A stretch of 64,000 nt of DNA, from contig LR746268.1 of the NCBI GenBank assembly GCA_902729315.2, positions 3,775,501 to 3,839,500 on the forward strand, in the 5' to 3' direction. How positions within the stretch are numbered: position 1 is the first letter of the stretch; every line of letters starts with the position of its first letter. The notes beneath the pieces were generated by a model. That model was not told where the DNA came from, searched no databases, and was given only the letters and a program-made list of their open reading frames with translations. The translations under genes were made by a program, and so were the position numbers. Positions 1 through 10,762 of this stretch are shown here, in pieces. The stretch is from Spirodela intermedia (taxonomy: Eukaryota > Streptophyta > Magnoliopsida > Alismatales > Araceae).

Positions 1-299
1 AGTCTCTATAATTTGTTTTTGCTGCAACATTATTTGATTCATAATTTACTACATCATTTGGCTCATTTATTACATCATTTCTATAGCATCAGGTTGGGTT
101 TGAGAGGACTATTTTTTTTAAATCTATTTTTCTATTTTAAATTTAATTCAAATTTTGAATTAGGTCTAAGTGCTTTTGAATTTTGAATATTATTTGGGTC
201 TCTTCATGAACAATTATTCCTCCAATTAGAATTATAAGAATTAGAAAAAGGCTTCCTACTTTTATTAAAATCATGAGCTACTTATACTTATTCTTGCAT

Positions 300-1010
300 A
301 AGGTGAAATGATTGATCTAAATTATAAAATTAAAATTCAGAATAACTATTTTCACTATATATAGGACATGTACTATTTGAATTAAATTAAGGATTAAGAG
401 GCTTTCTAATATTGTCAATAAGTAAATCAATTTTTTTTAATATTTAATTAATTTGATTAATCTCATTTCTTAAATTAGAATTATTTAGATGATGTAATTT
501 GTAAATTCTTCTCTTTTTATCCCTATCATATAACTCAAAAGAGGTTTAATCTCTAGAATTTTCACTTAAATTCTCATAAAGGTTGTAAGTCTCATCATGG
601 GTTTTTTTTCATAAAAGTTTTTCCACATATAGAATTAACCATATTTCTATGTTGTTCTAATAATCTATCATAATTTTTTTTGTTGAGCTACCATTTGGGT
701 ATAACATGATGATAACACTTTTTAAGTAAATCTTTGAATTTTTTTCATGTCTCATGAAAATTTTCTTTTGATCTTTGAGAAAAACTCTATATATGTCTCA
801 TATTTTAAGTTTTTTCTAAGAGAATTTTTTGAAGAAAAGCTTATTCTATGTCTTCTCAGCTTGCTAATTCTCTATTTAATGTGAATAACCAATAACTAGC
901 TTTGTCCCTAAGTGTGTGAAGAAATAATTTCATCTTAATAATCTTGTGTAACTTGAAGGAGATTAATTAAATCACACACTATATTTTTTTTTTTAAATGT
1001 TGATGTGATT
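300..1010 (-). mobile_element. Ty3/gypsy gag relic
   Basis: Conceptual translation of the minus strand, shifting frame in places, gives a recognisable retrotransposon Gag core. A stretch like LRDKASYWLFTLNRELASWE lies around 830-920. It is followed by a segment ending KKFKDLLKKCYHHVIPKW around 660-750, then LLEQHRNMVNSICGKTFM and a Glu/Asn-rich tail. This order is what plant Ty3/gypsy Gag proteins show. Several stop codons and frame breaks interrupt it, so it cannot be functional. No pol domain was seen next to it, and the left window edge cuts the downstream part. Base composition is strongly AT, fitting long decay by C-to-T change. The family call rests on remembered motif order, not on a search. 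Confidence 0.6.
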
Positions 1011-1482
1011 CTTATAAAAGAATGTATGAAAATTAGGGAGCATTTGAAACATTTCTAGATTTATTTTGAATTTAATAGTGAGTGCTAATGTGGGACTTAA
1101 ATATTGGATGCTCTTTGAAATGAATTAGGGATATAATAATTTTTCATGACCATATGATTGTTCTTAGTTTTGTACTTCCTTCAAGATCTATCAAAATTAA
1201 TTTTTCTTTTAGATTTTTAGTTTTGAATGAAATAGTAAAAAAAAATTTGAGCCCTAGATGTAAGAATCTTCTACCATACATAAAAATCAATAAATTCAAG
1301 AAAAAAATTTAATAACTATTACCCTCCTTTAGTATGCTCCAGTCCTTACCTTTCTACTCTTCATTCTTTTTTTTTTCTACAAGAAGAAAATAAAAATAAG
1401 AGTTAATTTTTTTTGTGTACTTTAAGAGAAAAATAAAAAAAACTGAATATTATATAATACATCCTCAACAATGGTATCAAAA

Positions 1483-3200
1483 TTTGATGTGATTCAGTCA
1501 TTGTATAGTAAATCCATAAATTTAAAATTTATAAAACTAGAAAATACTAATTTTTAAATATTTATAAGTATTTCTAATGAAATATATCAATTATATTTAA
1601 GAAAAGTTTTAAAATAGTAAAAATTTTCTAAGTTGATCACAAGAATGTAATATAATATTGGATAATTTTTCAAAATCTTTCTCAAAGAATATATAAATTT
1701 TAGATTAATAAATTAAAATAAAATATATTTAAAATTCACAAAAAAAGAAAATAAGGGTGCAGATGTTAGGATGACATCAGCATATGATGAACACGAATCA
1801 GACAATAATAAAGTTTCACCTAATAATTTTTACATAAGTGATTATAGATGATTTAATTAATCAAATTTAGATATATAAAAGCTAAAATAATTATAATTAA
1901 ATAAAGAGTAATTTAAAAAACTTTAAATTACACAAATTAAGTTGAAAGTAAGAAAATAAAGTTCCGATGTTGCGATGCCAATACGTTAATAATGTACCAG
2001 AATTTTAAGTGTTTCGAAAGATTGTTATGTACTGTCTATGACCTTGAAGGCTCTTTGTGGATAAAGACGACGTGAGCAATCTTTAGCTCTTCGTATAAAG
2101 TCTAAAGATCAATGAAATGGGTCGTTGAATCATCTCTAATAGTTATCATTCGGTGGAGCAAAAAAATGATAACTTTGCCACTTTTCAGCAGCTGCCACCC
2201 AATGAAGAAGAGTTAGATGAAAATGGGGCGTGTGCTAGAGAGCTTTATCCTCAAGTCTACATAATAAGAGGAGGCTCTTCATCGCATCTAGTATGCTCTC
2301 AAGAAGTAGCGACTCACCTTCTAACATATCATCCTCTTTTCAATGACGACTTGTTCATTTATCAATTGAAGAACATTTACTTGATGAATTCACGATCATT
2401 TTATCACGGATTGTTCAAAAATTTTAGGTAGCAATATTTCGCAAATCATGTTGACGAGATATTTGCCAATGTCTAACAATTTTAGCAGCCTAAACCTTCA
2501 TCGACGATCTACAAGAAAGTCACAATAATTAGATAAAAGTACGAGCTTTAGCTCTAGGAGGATTCAAACCCACACCAATCACCTATCTACATGAGAGAGA
2601 TTAAAATAAGTACTATAATGCCCTTATAAAGTGACGTCACATGATATATCTCTATTATAACTAAGGGGTAATTTAGTTATTAAAATATTTGAAGCCTTTC
2701 TAAGAAAGTGTGACGTGGTTTAGTCCTAAATCAATTGTACGTCAAAGTTTTGGATGAATATATAGTAATATTATATTTCTAAGTAATGAGTTCCTTTTTT
2801 CCGCATGTACAATCATTCCTTGCCTCACAGTCAGCTGGCCACTAGTGACATGGAAGGAAAGTGGCGCACAAGTGCCGTCATCGATATATAGTCGCTCAAG
2901 CCCTTACTCGTAGCTTCGCCCCAACTACGCTTCTAACCCATTTGTGGGCCCAATTGGCCAACGAGTCAACCCCTTTTTCTATTCTTTTATTTTCTTTCTT
3001 TTTCTTTATTTATTTAAAATATAGAAATATAAAAATTATATAAAATCATATAAAATCACATAATTAAACAAAAAATTACATTAACTAACTAAAAATTGTT
3101 TTTCACGAATTAACATAAATATAAGTTTATTTATTATGAGTTAAGGCTAAAATTATATTATTTATTAATTATTAACTCATGATAATGAAAACTTATTAAC
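1483..3200 (+). repeat. Dispersed repeat, copy 1 (LTR-retroelement-like)
   Basis: This segment aligns by eye along its whole length with 41929-43900. Shared landmarks in the same order are the TTTAAAATTTATAAAACT block (1518), a segment around 2200-2400 with CTCTTCATCGCATCTA, a GACATGGAAGGA block (2847), TGTGGGCCC (2945) and the TTATTTATTAATTATTAACTCAT end (3157). Just before it, ATGGTATCAAAATTTGA at 1471 resembles a degenerate methionine-tRNA primer-binding site, so it may be the start of an LTR element's internal region. A 91-codon open frame at 2153-2431 has a GTG, not ATG, start and no recognisable domain; its counterpart in the other copy is broken. Strand is arbitrary. Confidence 0.75.
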
Positions 3201-3429
3201 AGTGCAACTTACTTGATTGGCATACATCTTCAATGGCCATTATTATGTGTTATAGATATCTAACAAACTCTTTCTTACATTTCATAGTTTCCTCCATCAC
3301 CTCTCAGAAGACCCACTCAACCTTCAAGACCCCTCATATATAACATGGTTGTAGCTTGACTTGGCCATCATCATATGGATACTTCAAAGAATTGAGCTCA
3401 ATATTACTGAGCCACTAGCATGCATCACC

Positions 3430-6400
3430 TCAGCCCGTCTATTGTGACTCACTATGGAGATCATGTATGTCAACTAGACAAACATCAGTCGAGTTGTGGA
3501 GATCTTCGAGTCTCTTCTCTCTTATAAATAAGACAATCTCTCTCTTCAAGCCCACTACGGTCACCTCTAGACCTTCATTCAAGAGGTTGATATCTATCAG
3601 CCTCCTACTATTGACCTCTTGACCCTCTAGTGTTATCACTAGGACTTTTTTGATGAAGCTTATCTCAGTGGACTTCATTCATCTATCACATCTCAGATCT
3701 GGGGGCTATTCTCTCTAGAGATCGTGTGCCTAATCTTGCCTCTATCTTCTTGGTGACCCTTCGGGTCGCCACTAGTATACTTGTTTACTCCACTTCTTCT
3801 TCTCTAAGAGCAACCTCTACTCCTTTGGCTATTGCCATTGCTCCTCTATGGGCTCGAAATGATATTCTTCTTTTCCACTTTGACGGTGGTCATACTCCTC
3901 GCGGACATGGGTGCAATACCTTTCCTCTATGTTCCTATTGTGGGAAGTAGAATCACCTAGCTACTAAGTGTTGGAAGTAATTCAATAAGCTCGCTTTCAT
4001 ACAATCAGTGATAACCTTTCACTATACTTTCTAGGATCTACATACTAGATGGAGGATTGATTTGGGCTGTGAAAATGGGTGGGGTGTCTACGAATTCATT
4101 TATGACAAACCCTCATCTAGCCTTCAGGCCCTTTTTATCATCTCTACGGCTACTTTTTATCTTTTGTGACATCATCGTTTAGGTCATCCTTATTTTTTAA
4201 AATTATAAAAAATATTACTGTGACTTTCTATCTCTAAGTTTGTGTGTGAGTCTTATCAGTTGAGCAAATATTATTATGCTTCTTATCTTAGTTGTGATGA
4301 CATCCCCTCTTTCGTTCTTTTTGACCTTCTCTAGTATGATATATGGGGTTCATCTCATACTTCTTCTATTTCGGGTCATCGTTATTACACTATTTTTATT
4401 CATGATTATACTCGTGTGAATTGGGTCTACCTCCTTTGCAACTACTTTGAGGTCATCACCATGGTTATCTACTTCATCATCGAAGTTATTACCTAATACA
4501 CAACTACGCCCAAGATTCGTCCTATTGATAACACTCTTGAGTTTGTCTAAGTGTCTTTTCGCACTTTCTGTAATAATTGTAGCATCCTTAACCAGACCAC
4601 TTGTCCCCACACTTTGTAGCATAATGGTGTTGTTGAGCGCAAACATCGTCAACTCCTTGACATCACTTGCATATTTCTTCTTGAGATAAATGCCCTCTAC
4701 TATCTCTAGGCTGATGTCTTTTTAACTATCACTTATTTCTAAAATCGACTTCCCTCTGCTCCTCTTGGGAGGACCATTACTCTTAATCACTTAATTTCTC
4801 ATTTTCTTCTTTTTTCTCTTCCTCCTTAGGTCTTTAGATACACCACTTTTGTCTAGAATTCTTTTCCTTCTCTTTCTAAACTCACTACTTGTGCTCTTAA
4901 AGGGGTCTTTGTCGACTACTCTTACACGCAAAAGTGCTATTGAGTCTACATTCTCAATATCCATCACTATGTGACCTCGGCCGACATTACTTTCTATGAG
5001 GAGTCTCTTTTCTTCTCTTTTATTTTGACTCCTCCTCCTCCTAGGGCCACTACGTCTCCTCCACTTGGGTTCCCTCCCTTAGTAGTTTTTATGGACCCTC
5101 CCTCTTCTCTTCCCTCCTATGCACTCTCTTTGGAGTTGTTGCTTGCACTCGCCTCTTTTTGGCCCATGTCTCCCATAGCTCTAGATATAGTATCCTCCTC
5201 TTCCTCTCTTACAATCCCCTCAGCATCTTCGGTTGCTACTCCACCTAATGACCTTCATCTCCCTATTGTCCTCCGCAAAGGTACACATATCTACACTCAC
5301 CATCCCATCTCTTAGTTTGTCTCCTATGATCATCTTTCTTCTTCTTTTCATACCTCTGTCTTCTTTGTGGCCTCCAAGTCACTTCCAAAATCGTATGTTG
5401 AGGCTGCATAAGTACTTATGTGGAAGGCAGCCATAAATTCAGAGGTAGCTACGTTGGTCATTTGAGAGACTTTGGATTTAGTTTTACACCTGACCAATGT
5501 CAACATTGTGATGTGCAAGTGGATGTTTATCATCAACTATCACCCGAATGGTTCTATCACTTATCACAAAACTCGTTTGATTGCTTGGGGTTTCACGTGC
5601 TCCTCTCTCTTGCTATCAATCAGACATGGTCTCTTCACTAGTTAGATATTTCTAATATCTTTCTCTATGGTGATCTCATGGAGTAGGTCTTATAGAGCAA
5701 CCTCCTAGGTATGTTGCTTAAAGAGAGTCATCAAAGATGTGTCTCTTGTGGCATGTCACTTATGGGCTCAAGTAGAGTCCACGAGCTTGGTTCGTCAAAT
5801 TTAATAGTTTACACACTACCTTTGGCTTTGTTTCCTACACTACAGACCCCACCGTGCTCACGAAGAAGATAGAAGACGGTCTTAACATTCTTGTAATTTA
5901 TGTTGACAATATTTTTGTGACTAGAAGTGATGAGGCTAGTATCTCTACTACCAAAGCTTACTCGTAGTAGTACCTCAACATTTGTAACTTGAGGACTCAG
6001 CATTATTTCTTTGAGACTAAGTTTACATATCAGGATAAGAAGTTTGCCCTCACTCAGTAGAAGTATGTTCTCGACATGCTTCAAGAGATAGGCCTCATTG
6101 GGTGCAAGCCAGAGACTTCACTTATGGAGGCTCGCCTGCAATTTTTAGACACTTCATCTCCTTTACTCGAGGATGCTAACTAATATCGATGACTGTTGGG
6201 CAAAGTTGATATATCTCACCGTCACTCGCCTTAACATCATGTACATGATTAGTGTCTTGAGTTAGTTCATGTAGGAGTCTCAATACATTCATTGGGAGGG
6301 AGCTCTACAAGTCTCTACCTACATCACGTGATCCCCAAGAAAAGGGCTCATCTATTGGTGACAAGGCCATCTCTGCATTACAACCTACTTTGACGTCAAG

Positions 6401-7020
6401 TATGAAGGTAACAAGGGTGAACGAAAATTTACTATGAGTTATTACACATACATTGATGGTAACCTAGTCACTTAGTGGTCTCGGAAATAGAGGGTGGTGT
6501 TTTACTCTAGTACAAAATCCAAGTATCGAGTCATAGTTGAGACAATGTGAAAAATGATATGGCTTTGATCACTTCTCAATGATCTCGGTATTGCTTCTCT
6601 CTCTCCAATGCCCATGTATTATGACAATCAAGCTGCCATCTTCATTGTTGACATCTTACCTTTTATGAGTGTATGAAGCACATTGAGATCAACTATCACT
6701 ATATTTAAGATAAGGTTATGTCTTGATTTATCTCTATTAGTCATGTGACATCATTTCATTAACTTGTAAATATCTTCACAAATAATTTAGTTAACATCTC
6801 CTATGATACCACGTGTACCAAGTTGGACATGTTTGACTTATATGCTCCAACTTTAGGAAGAGTGTTTGATAGTGGTATTGGACTTTTAGCCTACTAAGGC
6901 CCATTATCTATCTCTCTCTCTCATCTCTCCTATATAAGAGTCATGTATTCTATCTTTTTAGATTATATGGATTTTAGGATTTTTCTTTCTCGTGTTAATA
7001 GAGAGCCTATTTTGATGATT
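3430..7020 (+). mobile_element. Degenerate Ty1/copia retrotransposon
   Basis: Plus-strand remnants appear in copia order. A CCHC zinc knuckle (C-x2-C-x4-H-x4-C, about 3929-3970) has a stop inside it. The integrase core (4330-4690) includes a GHRYYTIFIHDYTR-like segment and later VVERKHRQLLD. The reverse transcriptase region (5420-5960) has CKWMFIINYHPNGSI and an active-site motif reading YVDN rather than YVDD. RNase H (6430-6750) includes MYYDNQAAIF. A purine-rich tract at about 6855-6862 then meets TGTTTGATAGTGG, with TATA-like CTATATAAGAG at 6930, which looks like the 3' LTR. Many stops sit where family proteins carry Gln or Arg, as expected if CAG/CAA/CGA decayed to TAG/TAA/TGA. Integrase preceding reverse transcriptase excludes gypsy. 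The exact 5' LTR was not found. Confidence 0.85.
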
Positions 7021-7930
7021 AAAAAATAAATAAAAGGGTAAAAAGGTAATCTCAAAATTTTAAAACTGTAACTCTTAATTGTTGGGTTTAACAATTTTTA
7101 GCTTATTAATTTTTGACCAATTAAATCTGTGATATTTGAATATCAATAGTCTAGTTATTAAGCTTTAGAAATAATAATTTACATGAGCTTTCAAACTGTT
7201 CATCAATGAGAGATCAAATCCAACTCATTCAAACAACACGTTGCAATTGAAATTGCATCACAAACTTCCTCAAGCATTCAAACGTTCTCAAAATGAGGGG
7301 ATGCCATCTTCTAAAGTTACTCTAAGAAGTATTGACAATAAAGAATAGAAAGGCAACCTAGTGCCTTTAATTATCTTTAGAGGAATGGTGAAAAACCAAA
7401 GGTAGAAATCCTTAGCAAGAGGATGTAAGCTAAGGAAAGTTGAACCACTATAAATCTTAGATTTTTTAAGATTATATTATATTGACAATAATATAGTTTT
7501 TCAACTAAATATGTTGACCCAGTTATGTCAACTTAGTTTGTGTCAATTAAAGTATGTTTGTTTCAACTCATGGCTATTTGTGTCAACCTAAGGATGTTTG
7601 TGTCCAACTACAATATATAAAATGAAGAGAAAGTGATATAAATATATGAAAAAACCCCTCTTCTTAGTATTTTATCTAGGCGTCTTTAGGACCAAAAATT
7701 CTATGTTCACTATCTCAAAAGCTCTCAAACTCTCTTTGTTTTTTTAACCTCTACAAAGATTATCGCCACTACATACTTGTCGATTTATACATCAATTAAT
7801 ACTCAATAAATGAACTATTATAATTTTTTTGAAGAAATTACTATTCCACTATATTTTTTTACTTTAGTCTTATAAGTTTATAATGGTACAACCACTCATC
7901 TATTAGACCCATTGCTCCAATACACTAGAT
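7021..7930. repeat. LTR-like decayed repeat
   Basis: AT-rich DNA with recurring GTCAAC/TTGAC words. Around 7110-7190 it resembles 33405-33475: both have TTTTTGAC, then ATTAAATCT, then TTTGAATNTCAA. A TATA-like run at 7611 is followed by sequence resembling an LTR leader. No coding potential is visible. Attribution to an LTR family is inference. Confidence 0.35.
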
Positions 7931-10139
7931 ATCTCATAATTTTTTTAAGCCTTGAAATAAAATATATTTTCTTAGCTCAACTCAGGATGTTCATAAAAGT
8001 TATGGGTTAGAATTATACATATTATTAAGAATCATATTATAGATTCATGTGAAAATCTTCAATACTCATGCTATTTGAATATGTTCTTTTATGACTTGGT
8101 TTCTAGAACTTAAACAATGCCCAATGTTTGATTGTGTTGAGAGGAGAAATTAGTTTTAACACATTCAAGAGTTAGCCTTTGATTATTAGTTTGCTAATGT
8201 GACTTTTTAATCTCTTATTTAGCTTGAGATGAAGCTTCATTTATATAGACTTCAACTCAAAAAACTCTTTGTGTAGTGTAAAAATGAGTAGTGTACCATG
8301 CATAGGATCTCAATGATACCCATATAAAAAATATAATTGTATACTATATACAAACCCTTTAATTTTTTAAATTAAATTATGACATATTTTAACTTATATA
8401 TTATTACTTGAAATTTAATTTATCATAATGATTCAAGTTCAAGGAAAAAAATCAAAGATGATTTTTTGTTTAGTATTTACTTTATCATATAGGTGATTTA
8501 ATTCATCATGTCTAATTTAGACAATAAATTTCCATTTGAATTTTAAAAATGTAATATTTATATATTCAATATGATTATATTTTATATATTAGGTAGTAAC
8601 AGATGATAAACTAGCATTCCAAAAAAATCCTAAATAAAACTTGCTTATGGATTTAAGCAATGTGCATGCATCCTTGTTCAATGTAAGTTGAATATCTTAG
8701 AAATTCAAAACATGATACAATTTTTTTAACCTTTTGAAAATTTTCAGAAGTTAAGCATTCGTTCTTAAATTTTCAATGGCATAATCATTCTTTTAATTTC
8801 ATGTAATTAGTTAACCATAAATTTTCCTATGTTTCTTTGAATAACTTAAAATTGATAAACGCAACAATTGTTAAAATCATTGAAACAATAATAATGTTGC
8901 ACTTGAGGGTGATTTTTCTACAAAAAGATGTCAATATAAATTTTAATGGTAAAAGGTAATGTTTCATTATTTTAGTTGAGATCTTGATTACCTTTACATG
9001 AGTGATGTAAACAAATTCTAAGGATATATGAAAGTTGGAAAATGGCATGAAGGATGCACTACATTTATTGTGAAAAAGTTATGTATCTTGTGATACAAAA
9101 ATATGCAAAAAAATTAGCAATCCTCATATATTGCTAAGCATGTGGAGTTGTTGAACATGATTATGTTGTATATATCAGACTAAATTGTTTAGAGTCAAAT
9201 ATTTGTATTGCCATTTTAGGACCTATATTTTATTTTTTCAAGTGAATTTGTCTCTGTTCCTTTGAATTTACACATCCCCCTTAATATGTTTCATGTGAAA
9301 CATGAACCCATGATCAGTGTGAAAATTGCTTATTAAACCACTAAAAGTAGGAAATGACATACTAAGAAAGAAGATTTAATGAAAATGGACCTTAAGGAAT
9401 ATAATTTGTTTATTGTAGCAAATAAGATAAGATGTTTGTTAATCTGCTAATTACTAATCCTAAAATCAGTCCTTCCTAGATGTATTCTCTCAACGAATAA
9501 GTAATTGTTAGAGTGCCATGTTGATATAATTCGAAGAAGCAAAAAGCAAGTCTAAGTCAAAAAAAATATTACGTACTTTTTTTCTTCTAGCATTAAACAA
9601 ATGGATTTGTGACCATTTATAAGTTTCTTGTTTCAGAGGAGATTTTAGTTTGACATCGAATTCTTTTCTTCAAGAATCAAAATTAGACCATTTTACATGT
9701 ATTACTTTGTGTGTTTCATAATTATATATATTTTTAAAGTCTATATTTCATCTTGGGATAGATTAAATGTACAATCGCCAATGTTGTATGAAGTTATTTT
9801 CCTGCTATGTTAATGACTAATAGTTCCCATGTTTATGCATGTGGAGCCTGATGGTTGATCATATACTGTATTTTGGAACTATTTTAATTTTAGAAAACGA
9901 TCAATATATAACAATGGCCTGCCACTCTTTTATTGGCAATGGAAGAAGCACCTTTAAGTAAAATTATTTTTTGAAAAACTACAAAAAAACTGTTGACCTG
10001 AATATGATTCACTTGTTTCATTATGCTTTGTATTACAATTGAATGGATTATTTATGCTAATATTAACACTTATTTTGATTGAATGAATGCTCATTATCTT
10101 AAAGAATCAAATTATTTAAGTTCTAAGTAGGGTTACCAA
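7931..10139. other. AT-rich spacer, no gene seen
   Basis: Both strands are full of stops. The only open frame above 60 codons (8827-9048, minus) is of low-complexity composition with no recognisable motif. No clear repeat boundary or structural RNA was found. Confidence 0.6.
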
Positions 10140-10680
10140 GGAGTGAGGAGTAATGCATAAGGTCATCAATCTTGCACAATTCAGATGGTTTTGCAGGATA
10201 TCCTACTTTCGTCGATGGCTTTATTCGTAAACCAAGTTATCAATTCCGCAAATGACGTAAGAGTTTTTTAATAAGTGAAAGGGTAGCTCAAGTTCGTGCA
10301 AGGGGAACTTGTTGCTAAAGCTGGTATATTGCATCGGAAAGGTTTGAAACCTATGTCCACTTCAACCGCACAATGCAGGGGTGCCCTTTTTTTAGGATGG
10401 AACTTTCGGAAGAGATTTCAAGTCTCCCATAGAGGTATCTGCTTTGCATGAAAGTCGCCCTTTGGAGAGCCTTCTCTCAGGCCTGAGAGCTTTTGGAGAA
10501 CTCTCAGTTCCAATAGAGTGACACTTTATTCTAGAAAAAGCTACCCCCGGTAGCTGTAACTTCCTGTCAAAGCTTGATCCCCCCCGAAAGGCAGACTTTG
10601 CTTATAAAGTTGCCGCAAGCAAGGATCAACACTTTGACGACAAACTAACCCTTCAGCTATATTCGAGGGGTTGGCTCGAA
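10140..10680. other. GC-richer island, possibly organellar
   Basis: This block is clearly richer in G/C than both flanks and has no long reading frame. It contains a perfect 16-bp palindrome at 10474-10489 (CTCTCAGGCCTGAGAG). A second hairpin at 10539-10555 has arms AGCTACC/GGTAGCT and a CCC loop. The texture resembles plant mitochondrial non-coding DNA, and the window has one certain mitochondrial insertion elsewhere (51.7 kb). I could not match it to a named mitochondrial gene. Confidence 0.3.
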
Positions 10681-10725
10681 TATACAATCCAAAATCTCAG
10701 AAAACTGTCTCCGTGTGTGTGTTTA

Positions 10726-10762
10726 GGGGGGGGGGAGGAGAGAGAGAGAGAGAGAGAGAGAT
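10726..10762. repeat. Poly-G plus (AG)n microsatellite
   Basis: A run of G residues leads directly into about twelve AG units. Confidence 0.9.

Noticed and set aside
2153-2431. Small protein gene of about 92 residues
   Set aside because: It lies inside the dispersed repeat, starts with GTG, and is broken in the other copy, so it is treated as part of a retroelement.
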